From positions 62,001 through 126,000 of the forward strand of contig NW_008805073.1 in assembly GCF_000004825.1 (NCBI RefSeq): a DNA stretch of 64,000 bases. The letters run 5' to 3'. The notes beneath the pieces were generated by a model. It was not told where the DNA came from and made no database searches. It worked only from the letters and a program-made list of their open reading frames with translations. Shown in pieces: positions 34,811 to 45,357 of the stretch. Position numbers and translations under genes: made by a program. Within the stretch, counting starts at the first letter, position 1, and the number at the start of each line of letters is the position of its first letter. This DNA comes from Heterostelium album PN500 (lineage: Eukaryota; Evosea; Eumycetozoa; Acytosteliales; Acytosteliaceae).

Positions 34811-35515
34811 ATGGAGTTAGACACAATTTATAAAAAATTAAAGAAATACGAGAAGATATTGAACAGAAACGAAGATATAGATTTCGTATTTCAACATGTT
34901 AAAGTTAGTCGATCTACCTATAGTCATCATGGACTGAGAGTTGTATTTCCTGATTTAAATGGAATAAGTAGGTTTCTAATTGTAGTAGTTTATTCTTTGA
35001 ATTAATGATAATAATTTATTTTCTTGAAAAAACCAATAGTTCATTTTTCGACATTGTCAGGACCGAATTCCAGTTTGTGGTCGTTGCCCAGCGAGAAAAT
35101 GGGTGCCGAGATATTGTGGGCAAAAGATGACGACGAGTTCATTGGAGATGCCAATAGACAACTTGTGGTGGTCGAGAGTACCGAGAATAACAGAGATGCA
35201 TTCAATAGACTTGTAGAAATCGTGGCGAATGCCGCCAACCAAACCTATCATTTATTAAAGTATAACTGTGAGCACCTGGTGAATTATATAATGAAGGGAA
35301 TTGCTTCGAGCAAACAGGTTGTAGATGCTGCACAAAAACTATCACTCGGTGCTATGGTGGTGGCAACTGGTATTGCAGCCTACAAAATATATACATCTCG
35401 ATCTGAATCATCGACAACAACGACAACCATCACCAATGGACAATCAACAACTACAACTTTGACTTCAACCGCAACCACCACTTTTAGCAATCAAGATAAA
35501 AGTAAACCAAAGTAA
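34811..35515 (+). CDS. LRAT-like (NlpC/P60 superfamily) acyltransferase/thiol hydrolase-like protein
   Basis: Two exons (34811-34967, 35040-35515), joined in phase 1, give 210 residues. The catalytic His lies in 'RSTYSHHGLRV' (about residues 36-46) and the Cys in 'LLKYNCEHLVNY', the NCEH signature of the LRAT/PLAAT family. A weakly hydrophobic segment ('LSLGAMVVATGIAAYKIY') follows, which in PLAAT proteins anchors the protein to membranes. The tail is Thr/Ser-rich. LRAT/PLAAT enzymes move acyl groups between phospholipids and acceptors through an acyl-Cys intermediate. This member lacks the retinoid-specific features I know, so phospholipid metabolism is the safer guess. Confidence 0.85.
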
Positions 35516-36066
35516 TATTATCAAAAAAAAAAAAAATATTATTAATAATAAGTCATAAGATGTACAAATTGTGTAAATAAATAAATATAAGTAAGTTTAG
35601 TCAATCTATAGCAAAGATAAAAGTTTGGTTATATAGTTGTTATTTTTTAAAAATAAATAGAATAATGATTGTCATTATTATTTGTTGTTTTTATTCAAAT
35701 ATTATTATCATAAGTTATTTTGTTGTTTTTGATTGTAGTATTACTGATTGGTGATTTCGATATGGAGATGGCGAAAGGATGATTCGGTCCAACTAAACTG
35801 TACATAAATTTATGATGAAAAAAAGGATGTCAAAGAGAAGTTAAGTTACTGCTGTGAAAATATAAATATATATGGATAATATTAATGTTGTGGTTGGAAA
35901 TAGATAGAAGGAGGGAAGTGTATCGGTATTGGTTAATTTGTTTCATCGGAATATATATATATATATAAATATATCTTGGTTGGTTTCGATTCGATTTGTA
36001 TTTATATTTAGGAAAAACTTATTATTTGTATATTAAAAGTGTTATATAAATATATAAATTAACTAA
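35516..36066. other. Convergent intergenic region, no gene seen
   Basis: The 3' regions of the LRAT-like gene and the opposing zinc-finger gene. It has a short (TA)n tract near 35951-35967 and no coding frame. Confidence 0.5.
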
Positions 36067-36134
36067 CTAACTAATATTAGTAATATTATCTGTTGTTGTT
36101 GATTTTTTATCACTAATATCAGTTTCATTATTAC

Positions 36135-36166
<32 letters not shown>

Positions 36167-37722
36167 TTAGTATTAGTATTAGTATTAGTAGTAGTTGTAG
36201 TAGTAGTGGTAGTATTATTATTGTCATTATTATTATTATCATCTTTTTCAATCGTTGTACTGTTACTAATATTAATTATACTAATTGTATTGTTGTTATT
36301 ATTATTTTTATCTTTTTTCTTTTTTGTTTCATTGTTATTGTTGCTATTATTATTATTACTATCGGTGGTATTATTATTTTGGTTTGTAATTGTACGAAGT
36401 CTGATCTCGCGTAATTTGAAATCGATGGTCATACGACAACCAATACATTGTTTTGAATTCTGACAATTGTGATTTTCAGAGATGTGAAGTCTCATGTTTT
36501 CAAGAGATTCACGGAAATTACAAATAAAATGAGGACATTGGTAATCTTCGGTATCCCAATTCTCATCGCTCTCGTCATATTCACTATCGTCGGTATCGTC
36601 CTCACTGTCATTGTAATAGGCAATACTACTGTCGCTGTTGTTGTTGTTGTTGTTGTTGTTCCCCGACATATTGGCTGCATTATTAACAGTGCTTCCACTG
36701 AACTCTTCACTATCCTCGAAAGCACCGCTGTTCCAACTGACAGGTGAACTCGTCTCACTATACTGTTGAAACTGCATTTGCTGTTGGAATTGTTGTTTCA
36801 ATTGTTGTTTGATTGGTTGCTTCACATTGAAAACGTCTTGCTCCTCTTCATCTTCATTGTAGTCATCTGTTCGCAATCTTTTATATTCGAAATCTTCTTC
36901 GTACAACTGACTATTATCACTATCATATAGTTCTGGACCTTCATAATTATTATTATTATTATTTATAGTGTAATTATAATTTATATTATTTTTGTTATTA
37001 TTATTGTTATTATTGTTATTATTATTATTATTATTATTGTTATTGTTACTACTATAATTATTATTACTATTATTATTATTCATGTTATTATAATGTTTTC
37101 TCTTTATGGATGAGAATATGTTTGGAGATGGGCTTGGACTTCCGTTGTTACTGCCTCCGGAGTCGCTACCACCACTGACATTGTGGGCGGGATTGACAAG
37201 TCGACGTTTCTTCTCACCGAAATGAATCTGAAGTTGGCAACCGTCACAGTTTGGCGGACTTGGACACAGGTGGACGTGTTTCGGATTGCGAATGTGACTC
37301 TTCATTCCTTCACGCGATGCATACCAATTGTTGCAAGCGATGTGTGGACATTTGATTCTGCCGTCGGAGATCAACATCTGGATAGAGTCGGAATCGTCGG
37401 GAGTGGCCTCGAACTTGGACCGACGGTAGACACGTTCGTTCGGACAGTGAGCATACGATCCATTGCATCCGTGGATCACTTTGCAGTGCTCCTCGACATT
37501 GGCGAAATTGCAGCACTCGCCAGAGCAACCTTCGTGCAAACAACGAAATTTGGTTTTTGGCTTTTCCAAATTTTTCTCTTTGAATTTCCGCGAGTATTCA
37601 CGCTCGTTGGCGCAGTTCTCTGGCGTACCATCGCATCTATGGACACCCATGCAATGCATTTTAACATTGGTGTAATCTTTATTACATCCATCATGGAGAC
37701 ATAACTTCCTGTTTTTTGTCAT
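36067..37722 (-). CDS. Asn-rich protein with atypical Cys/His zinc-finger modules
   Basis: A single exon of 551 residues. Four Cys/His modules stand out: 'LCLHDGCNKDYTNVKMHC', 'FRCLHEGCSGECCNFANVEE', 'IKCPHIACNNWYASREGMKS' and, near residue 405, 'YQCPHFICNFRESLENMRLH'. Each has a C-x-H-x2/3-C start, then a His pair (HxxxH or similar) and a trailing C-x(n)-C or 'HCPNE'/'CANE' element, so they look like C2H2 fingers with an extra Cys knuckle. Long Asn, Gln and Asp/Glu tracts separate them. I do not recognise a named family. RNA or DNA binding is plausible but unproven. A small gene at 39935 on the other strand carries the same module. Confidence 0.8.
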
Positions 37723-39934
37723 TGCAAACTGCTCTGCTCTCTGTCTATTCTAAATTTATTATTACTCTTTTCCAATCTATTATTATTTTTTAAAACTATT
37801 TTTTTTTTTTTTTTTTGCAAAAATTGAATTAATTGATTGGTTGATCGATTTGATCGATTTGAGAGATCGGACTTTTGATTCTATATGTAATCTGACTATT
37901 TAAAACTACAAAAAAAAACAAAAAACAAAAAAACAAAAAAAAAAAAAACAAAAAACTTTCTATTTACAATAATAATCCAACTTATAAACTAATTATATAA
38001 ATATTTGTTTTGATTTGATTAAAAATAAATAAACTATGAGTAATTATTGATTTATTAATAAATATGTAGATTTTGATTGGTTTTATCTGTGTGGGGGTGA
38101 AGTGAATGCAAGAATGAAAATGATGATTGTTTTGTCTTTGAATGTGTGAATCAGATGATTGCGGATTGCATTTACAAAGACTGACTTGGTGATGAGAGTT
38201 TGTTTTTTTAATAAAAATAAAAAAATAAAAAACTTTGTTGTTGTGTTAATGATTTTATGCAAATATGTATTCGTTTTTGGACATCCCAAAAATGCCCTCA
38301 GACTCTGGTGGTGATCGATAAAATAATTTATTTGACGAAAGTGGTCCAGCCACGCCTAAAAGGGGTGGCTTGTGATTTGTTTTTGGTTTTTTTGTGGTGT
38401 CTTTTTTTTTTTTTTTTTGTTTTTTCTATTGCGAACAATTTTAAAGATTTATTTGGCTGATCAAATAATATTCAGCTTTTGTGGTTGGTCTTTTCCTGAT
38501 TATTTTGTCGACAAAAACAAAAATAAAAAAAAGTTTGTTTTTATTTTATTTTTTTGTGAGAGGTCCTCCGTATTTATGATTTCTTTGATCAAATACCTTT
38601 TAGTTTTTTTTTTGCTTTTTTTTTTCTTCCCTCTTTTAAATATTTTTCTTTTGACTTTGTTTGGTCAACCAACCATATAAAAATAATTACTTTTTTATTA
38701 TAAAGAAGTTATTTATTACAATGGTTATTATTGATAATAGCAATTGGAGTGATGATGATGAAATATTGATGTTGATGAATATAATTAATTGATAGCTGGT
38801 GATATGTTTAATGTTTGTATATTAATAATTTGGAGTGAAAAAAACACATTTTATTTATCATGATGGTTGGAAATCAAACAATATTTAGTCAGAGAGTGAA
38901 ATAAAGTACACACACACGATACACACCAAAAATGAATGAATTAATTTCCTCATGTCAATATCTCTGAGTGTGATAGATGAGCGAGGAACCATCAATCACA
39001 ATTATATTTAAATCAACAAGAATGTTGAAACCTGTTTTCAGTGGGGTATTTTTGGCATCACTTTCGAAATTCAACAATGAAATTTTTTTTTTCAAAAAGA
39101 TCAGATCTTTTTGGGTTGAAATTTTTGTTATTTAGTTCTTCTGATTTCGAGTGGCAATATATGGTTTGACCAACCAAAAATACTTTTGGTTTTGTAATTT
39201 TCAAATGGGTTCAATACAAATTTGTTTATCACTCATCTATTGGCACACCAAAATTTTAGATATGTTTTTATTTTATTGATTGTGTCGAATCTGGTTTTTT
39301 TTACTGAAAATTTTTTTGCAATGATTTAAAAAACCCCCTAAAACCAAAAAAAAAAAAAATTTGTTTGGTGCACTCCACTTCCATGATTGATAAAAATCTG
39401 TTGCAATCTGCTTATTCAATTGATTGATTAATATACTTTTTTTGGATATATTACATGTTCTGGTTCCCCTTTTCTAATTATTAATCAATCGCAACCATTT
39501 TTGTTAAAATGACAAAAAATCAAAGTTTAGCCCAATAAATTAAACTTAATGTAATATTTGGGAATGAATATTAATAATTCAATAATTAAAAATCCCAAAA
39601 AAAATTATAAAAAAAATAAAAATAAAATGAAAAGGAAATAAATTAATGCAATAGAAATTTAAATCTGGTTCCAATTTAAAAAGGAAATAAAAAAATTTTA
39701 ATTTCAAAAATTTTAAAAATATATTGTTGAAAATTCTTATTAGTATTTTTATCCACACACTTTTTTTTTATTTATTAAATTAATTCCAATTATTGAAGAA
39801 ATTAATTCATTCTTTCAAAAAGCATAAATTTTGTTATCATTATTTTTATTGTTATAATTTCATTTATTTATATAATAATTATTATTTTTTATTACTTTCA
39901 AAGAGAAGAAAAAAAAAAACAACAAATACATACA
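37723..39934. other. 2.2-kb divergent region between two related zinc-finger genes, no gene seen
   Basis: A+T-rich with many A and T runs (37799-37817, 37911-37957, 38401-38418). Open frames around 38083-38680 are low-complexity Phe/Lys-rich translations with no coding character. The stretch from about 38930 to 39480 is somewhat more complex but shows no frame or RNA fold I can name. Confidence 0.5.
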
Positions 39935-40240
39935 ATGGAGTATAAATGTATGCATGACGATGATTGTAAGAGAACATTCAAACACTTAAGTGATGTGTTG
40001 TCTCATTGCTCAAGAGTACATGGTTGTCAAATTTATTGTCATTCCGCTGATTGTCCGAATAATGAATTTTATTGTTCTCAATATTTAGATGACTATGGAT
40101 ATGGATATACCTTTCACACTTTATCATCTCAAACTTCAACACACCATTTACCTGCACCAACAACAACAACAACAACACCAACAACACCAACCAACACTAT
40201 TTCCTTTGTAAATTTGACAACAACATCCCTTAAAGTTTAG
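39935..40240 (+). CDS. Small zinc-finger protein related to the gene at 36067-37722
   Basis: A 101-residue frame starting in good context (AACAACAAATACATACAATG). It holds one Cys/His module: 'YKCMHDDDCKRTFKHLSDVL', 'SHCSRVHGCQIYCHSADCPN' and 'NEFYC'. This matches the second module of the larger gene position by position (Y/F-x-C-x-H-x(3)-C, HCxxxHGC, CPNE/NxxY). A Thr/Pro-rich tail ends it. It could be a full short gene or a truncated duplicate of the larger gene. It faces away from that gene across 2.2 kb. Confidence 0.7.
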   Translation: MEYKCMHDDDCKRTFKHLSDVLSHCSRVHGCQIYCHSADCPNNEFYCSQYLDDYGYGYTFHTLSSQTSTHHLPAPTTTTTTPTTPTNTISFVNLTTTSLKV

Positions 40241-41044
40241 AAACTTGGTATGATATATTTTAGTTAACTCCTGTAACTCTGTTCTTTCCCAGGTAGCTAG
40301 TTTTCTTTTTTTTTATTCGATTTTCGATTAGTTTTGCATGATTATTGGACAGCTGTACTTTCGTCTTCTGTTACCGTTTGAACAACAAGCAGAAATCACA
40401 CCGACCCGAGACTGAATGAAAAATGAATGGTCGGTCGTTTTTAATCAACAAGAATCATCCATGGTACCATCAAGTGGATTGGTGGTGAGCGTATGAGCGG
40501 CCGCTAGCCAGTGCCAACACAAATCACCCGCGACGGTCAAGAGTATTTCACATCTTTGGTTAGAATACACTCGATTCATTGATATTCTATTCTATTTATT
40601 TCAATCTATTTAATCTTTTTTATTTATTTATTCATTTTTTCTACAGAGACAGCAGAGAGTAACAACTTTAATTCATTTAGACTTTGGTAAGATAATAATA
40701 ATAACAACCAACCAAGATGTACATAATAAACAACACTATTTTTGCAACAAATTTGTTTGGTTTTTTTTTTTCATCTGCAAACTTCCAAACTTTTTGATTT
40801 TTTAAATTTGCTTGACAACTTTGTTTATAAACCATCGGTTTATGCAAACAAAAGAGCAACCAATTCATACATTTATTTAAGTTTTAAACCCAACAACAAA
40901 AACGAAAAGTTTATTAATAAACATGTTATCATTAAAAACCAATGCTACACTTTGAGATCGATCATAATTAAAAAAGATTTTCTTTTTTTTATTTTTATTT
41001 TATATATAATTAATATATCAAAATATAATATATATTTAATAACA
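40241..41044. other. Intergenic stretch with a G+C-richer island
   Basis: From about 40260 to 40560 the composition is less A+T-rich than its surroundings and includes GCGGCCGCTAGC at 40498-40509. A pyrimidine tract plus ACAG near 40640 and a GTAAGA near 40687 look like an acceptor and a donor, but no frame runs between them. The final 300 bp are A+T-rich upstream sequence of the next gene. No protein or RNA is assigned. Confidence 0.5.
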
Positions 41045-42010
41045 ATGATAATTTATCAAAACTTCAAATATATTTCGTTATTGTTAATATTGATAGTATT
41101 AACATTGACTGATGGTATGTTGTTAATGTTTATGATTTTAGTTTTGTTAATGTTAAGAGTAGTCGTTTTACTAATACATGTGTTGGATGGTTCGAACAAA
41201 TTCATTTAGCATTGAATATTACAAGTGCTATCTATGACCAAACTAATTTCGGTGATTACAATGTTGAGATTACTTTGTATGGCGATGGAATTCCTTCTTC
41301 CGATTACACTTTGAGTGTCATCATTGATGGTAAAGTCTGTGACAGTGCACAACAATATGTAGTGAGCAACTATATCAAATGCAACGATAAGAGTATCATC
41401 CAACCAAACAACTACACTGTTATCATCTACGATATCACTAACAACAACGATAACAAATTGTTATTTAATTCAACTGTATCTTTTATTAGAAGTATGTTTA
41501 AAATATTTATTTAGTTATTATGTTTATAACTAATAGATTAATCTGTTATTTATTTATTTATTATATTATCTAGGAGTACCTTTTATTACAAATGTATATG
41601 ATGACCCAAATGGTTATTATATTACTTATGTTGAAGGTGACTTTGGAATTAAGAATGAACAGACCGTGGTTAATATATTTGCTTGTGAGAACTTCTATGT
41701 AGTTCGGCCACAGAATAACACATTGCTAAAGTTTAGTATTACCACACCGATGGCAAAGTGTATTGTCACTGTGAGTCAATCGCAACCTTACCAATACATG
41801 CATACCTACACCATGAGTAATACAGCTGAGCCACACAACGAAGGTGAAAGTGCAAATATCAGACGAGTATTGCTAGCGGTCTACATTGTCGCTCCTATTG
41901 GTGGTATCGTTCTATTGGTTCTAACTGCATTGGGAGTCTTTTATTCTGTCAAACGTTATAGAAGAAGTAAAATTGAGAACAACGAAGGCAAATATAAAGA
42001 AATTAATTAA
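41045..42010 (+). CDS. Single-pass type I membrane protein, possibly TIG-like
   Basis: Three exons (41045-41114, 41210-41491, 41574-42010), all in phase, give 262 residues. A signal peptide of about 23 residues ('YISLLLILIVLTLTD') precedes a beta-rich extracellular part with several N-glycosylation sequons and paired Cys ('GKVCDSAQQY', 'YIKCNDKS'). 'LFNSTVSFIRRVPFITNV' followed by 'YVEGDFGIKNEQT' recalls the start of IPT/TIG domains of dictyostelid adhesion proteins, but the match is weak. A membrane span (about 217-242, 'VYIVAPIGGIVLLVLTALGV') and a short basic/acidic tail ('KRYRRSKIENNEGKYK') finish the protein. The function is unknown; a cell-surface role is likely. Confidence 0.8.
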
Positions 42011-42280
42011 TTAATCGACGACCGACACATCCCAATAACAAACAATAAACAAAACAACAAACTCCTATATATTTTATTTATTAATCATAATACTAATTAT
42101 AAATAATCATTGTTTATTATTATGATGTAGAAACATTAGGTTTTGACTATCTTTTTCTTTACTATACAATACCGAAAAGAAAGAGTATTCAAAGATTGGT
42201 GATGTTTGATAAGGTATTTTACTTGAACAAATTTTTATTTTATAAAAGTGTTGATTGATGTTATTATTATTATAAGTGAA

Positions 42281-42559
42281 ATGCCGATGTTGTTATTGGG
42301 TTGGAGTTGTTATTCAAACTCTCAGCCTGGTATCATACCAACAATTGGTTGGAGAGAAGATCAAGGTTGGTTGACCGCGGTGATCATGCAATTTAATTGC
42401 GTACAATCGCTCAGCTTATCAGCAATGATGATTCACTACCAAAAACCATCAAATCGAAATTCAATCCCTAACATTTCAAATCTTACTCTGAAATCGGATT
42501 CGAAATCATTACTATTCAATGATAAAGTGTTTTGGTGGAAACTTACCAACTCTAAATAG
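42281..42559 (+). CDS. Small hypothetical protein
   Basis: A 92-residue open frame beginning at an ATG ('MPMLLLGWSCYSNSQPG') with better codon texture than the surrounding A+T DNA, including CCGCGG and GCGTAC. 'GIIPTIGWREDQGWL' and 'MQFNCVQSLSLSAMM' are not low-complexity. I do not recognise it. A TATAAG just upstream could be an acceptor, so it may be the last exon of a longer gene, a relic, or a short gene. The 42560-43320 stretch after it is A+T-rich, with no gene seen. Confidence 0.35.
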   Translation: MPMLLLGWSCYSNSQPGIIPTIGWREDQGWLTAVIMQFNCVQSLSLSAMMIHYQKPSNRNSIPNISNLTLKSDSKSLLFNDKVFWWKLTNSK

Positions 42560-43320
42560 AAACGCTAAATTCTTATTCCCACATTGAAATTTCCAATGAC
42601 CTCAAAATCATAGTTATCCAGCAACCAAAATTTAATTAAATTCTATTCTTCACACATCTTTTCTCTTACTTAACAAGTGTGTGTGTGTGGTGTATGATAA
42701 TAATCGCGGTAACCTTTTGTATTAAAATTTTAAAAATAAATCATTTCATCTCTATGTCAAGTTCCATCAAAATGATAATTTTAATTATTCTATCCACAAA
42801 CATTTTAGTGATTTTGATGTTTGTTTTTTTTTTGTATTAACACACAAACACATTAAATTTAGATATTTTAGTTATTTCACCATTATTCTCAAGAGTCAAA
42901 GAAAGTGTTGCATAATATTGATCAAAAACCATTGTGATAGCCATTCCCAAAATTTTATCAAAAATTTTTTAATGGTTGTCAAGCATATTAACCCCACCTT
43001 TGCATCAAAAAACCAAAAAATTATTTTTTTAGTTTGTGAAAAGTAAGAGTTTAAGTTTTGCAATTTTTTAAATTAAATTTTGAATTATTTTTTTTTCAAT
43101 TTTTTACTCTCACAATCTATAACATTAAGTTCACTACAGTGATCAAATTCATCAAATTACCTAAACATACAATTTCTTAATTAAATTAAATATTCAAATA
43201 TTTATTTTACTATTTTAATAAATTAATTATAATAATTATTATTTTCTTTTTATAAAACAAAACTTGTATAAACAATTTTTCTATAATAATCTTTAAACAC
43301 TAAGAAACCAAGCAACAACA

Positions 43321-44808
43321 ATGTCAGACATTCAATTCTACGACGATAACATCCAAACTGCACCAGTATTCGGAGATGATCCCTATGCCAATGAGCTGCT
43401 TGCAGATAACACTCCACTCAACTACGTATCCAACGCATGCTTACCACTCAACTACGTATCCAACTCGGGCTTACCATCGTCATCGCTATCGGGATCACCA
43501 TTCTTTGACACTCATCCCGCTGGTCCTGCTCTAGGTAAGCAATTCCCATTGTCGTACATCCATGAGAACCCATTGTGGAATGCTACTCTCTGGGATGACA
43601 TGAGATACTCTTCCGCACCAAGTCAAATCACCGACCAATTCCTCAGCACCACCACCACCACCGACAACAACTTGGCCAACGATGTCATCCCTGATGCCTG
43701 TATGTACCCAAGCGGTGAAGTAATGTCACCAGTCGGATCTGAAAACTCGACACCAGGCAACATGTTCATTGAGAACTCCACTCCAGAGTCAAGCTTCTAC
43801 TCTGACACTGAGAGCATCCTCTCTTCACCAGCTCAAGTCGTATGTGGATCACCAATCTTAAGTCCAGTCTCCACACCAGCTTCGATCATTGTCAACCAAG
43901 AGCCAGAGCCAATCAAGGAGAAGCTTGTCGTACCAAAGACCGAGGAGTTGGATGGCAGAAAGTCAAGAAGACAAACTCCAATGCTTCGTGTCAAGGAGAA
44001 GGTCCAAAAGGAAAAGTCAAAGGTCACCAAAAAGGCCCAAAAGGACATCTTAAAGTTGGTCAGTCTCGACCAAATCAACCCATTGTCAGCAGTTCTCACC
44101 GAGGTGCCACAATTCCTTGTACAAAACGGTTGTGGAACTTTCAAGTTTAGAGTCAGTGGCCGTGCCAATCCATCGCAATTGATTATCGTTGCTCGTCCGA
44201 CTGACTCTGCTGATTACTCATTGGAAGGATTTGCTACAAACGTTCCAGCCAGTGGATTGGTCGATATGAACATCAAATTTGTTCGTATCAACAGTGATTC
44301 CGTCACTGCTCAAATAGCCTTTTACTTTATGGAAATCACTGAGAACGGTATGACACCGGTCTACCATCTGCTGACAAATCAAATCAGCTTCCTCACCAAC
44401 ACAAAAGACTTGCCAACACCAACCATCACCAGTGTCGAAACCACCGGTATTCAAAACAGACATCTCTTACCAATCGCCAACTTCACTGTCGCCAAGGTTA
44501 CTGCCGACCGAATGAAATGGGGCACCACCAATGAACTCACCTTCTTTATCGTCGACGAAAACAAGCAGATCAAGCATATCGTTCGTCAAGGATTAATTGC
44601 TCCACCAGAAAAGTCCAAGAAGATCGCCTATTTCCGTATTCCAAACGATTGTTTAAATCAAAACTACAAGCTCCATGTCAACTATATCGCTGTTGAGAAT
44701 CTAAATAAGAAACAATCCGCTTCTGAAAAGAAAGCCGTCAGTCACTCCATCGTGCTTCCAAAAGAAGGTGCATTCTGGACTTGTAACGACACTGGTTTTG
44801 CTTTCTAA
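43321..44808 (+). CDS. Unknown 495-residue protein with basic stretch and beta-rich C-terminal domain
   Basis: A single exon starting in the context CAACAACAATG. The N-terminal 200 residues are acidic, Ser/Thr/Pro/Asn-rich and include a perfect near-repeat ('PLNYVSN' twice). A Lys-rich region (about 205-245, 'RVKEKVQKEKSKVTKKAQK') could be a nuclear or nucleic-acid-binding stretch. The last 250 residues look folded and beta-rich ('TFKFRVSGRANPSQLIIVAR', 'KIAYFRIPNDCLNQNYKLHV', 'GAFWTCNDTGF'). Codon use is strongly C-ending, unlike most neighbours, which in dictyostelids goes with high expression. I do not recognise the family. A transcription regulator is one possibility from the layout alone. 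Confidence 0.8.
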   Translation: MSDIQFYDDNIQTAPVFGDDPYANELLADNTPLNYVSNACLPLNYVSNSGLPSSSLSGSPFFDTHPAGPALGKQFPLSYIHENPLWNATLWDDMRYSSAPSQITDQFLSTTTTTDNNLANDVIPDACMYPSGEVMSPVGSENSTPGNMFIENSTPESSFYSDTESILSSPAQVVCGSPILSPVSTPASIIVNQEPEPIKEKLVVPKTEELDGRKSRRQTPMLRVKEKVQKEKSKVTKKAQKDILKLVSLDQINPLSAVLTEVPQFLVQNGCGTFKFRVSGRANPSQLIIVARPTDSADYSLEGFATNVPASGLVDMNIKFVRINSDSVTAQIAFYFMEITENGMTPVYHLLTNQISFLTNTKDLPTPTITSVETTGIQNRHLLPIANFTVAKVTADRMKWGTTNELTFFIVDENKQIKHIVRQGLIAPPEKSKKIAYFRIPNDCLNQNYKLHVNYIAVENLNKKQSASEKKAVSHSIVLPKEGAFWTCNDTGFAF

Positions 44809-44920
44809 AGCTTTAACTTGCAAAGACTTTTTTTTTTTAATAAAATAAAATTTATTACATTAAAAATTCATAACTTTTTATTAATTTTAATTTATTAGAC
44901 CAATGATTGGTAGTTTTATT

Positions 44921-45262
44921 TTACAGAGGACACGGTGTCATGTGCCAGTGAGGTAGTTTCGCCAGAAGTTGAGCATGTCGTGGTTGGACTTTGCCAATTA
45001 CGAAGGATTCGCATTTGATTTGGTTTATTTTGGAAGAGGTGGCTTTGCAGAATTTGTCGAGAATGTTTTTGAGTGGGAGAAGTTGCTTGGTATTTGCGCC
45101 TACCGACATGCAGTCATCGGCGAATTGTTGGAATTTTAAGTCTTTTGTACCGGTAGGTGTGTGGATTTGAATGCCTTTTATTTCTTTTTTTGCTGTAATG
45201 GTGGCTGCGAGAGCTTCTATAACCAGAAATAAGAGGGTTGGTAAGATGTGGTATGAATTTTT
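44921..45262 (-). mobile_element. Fragment of a non-LTR retrotransposon reverse transcriptase (LINE-type)
   Basis: The minus-strand translation contains RT palm motifs in order: 'ILPTLLFLVIEALAATI', 'EIKGIQIHT', 'LKFQQFADDCMSVGANT' and 'ATSSKINQIKCESFVIGK'. The 'FADD' box and 'S-x-x-IN-x-x-KCE' spacing are those of non-LTR elements. Only about 110 codons remain; both the upstream RT blocks and the 3' end of the element are gone, so it is a dead internal piece. It stops about 18 bp before the 5' end of the tRNA-Pro gene. Dictyostelid TRE elements are known to insert close to tRNA genes, which fits, but I cannot tell whether this is a TRE relative. Base composition is G+C-richer than the flanks. 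Confidence 0.8.
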
Positions 45263-45279
45263 TTAACTCACACATCAAT

Positions 45280-45350
45280 GGCTCCATAGTTGAATGGTAC
45301 AATATTATCTTAGGGTGATAGTGGTCTGGGTTCGATTCCCGGTGGAGCCC
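45280..45350 (+). tRNA. tRNA-Pro (anticodon AGG)
   Basis: A complete intronless cloverleaf of 71 bases. The acceptor stem GGCTCCA/TGGAGCC pairs fully. The D arm is GTTG/CAAT around AATGGTA. The anticodon stem is TTATC/GATAG with loop TTAGGGT, giving anticodon AGG and a G at position 37 as usual for tRNA-Pro. The T arm is CTGGG/CCCGG with loop TTCGATT. TTCGATT lies in the internal B box. A TTTT terminator follows at 45354-45357. Confidence 0.95.
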
Positions 45351-45353
45351 CAG

Positions 45354-45357
45354 TTTT
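45354..45357 (+). terminator. RNA polymerase III terminator of the tRNA gene
   Basis: A TTTT run four bases after the tRNA 3' end. Confidence 0.8.

Noticed and set aside
38372-38680. 102-codon Phe-rich frame in the zinc-finger intergenic region
   Set aside because: Produced by poly(T) runs; low complexity throughout.
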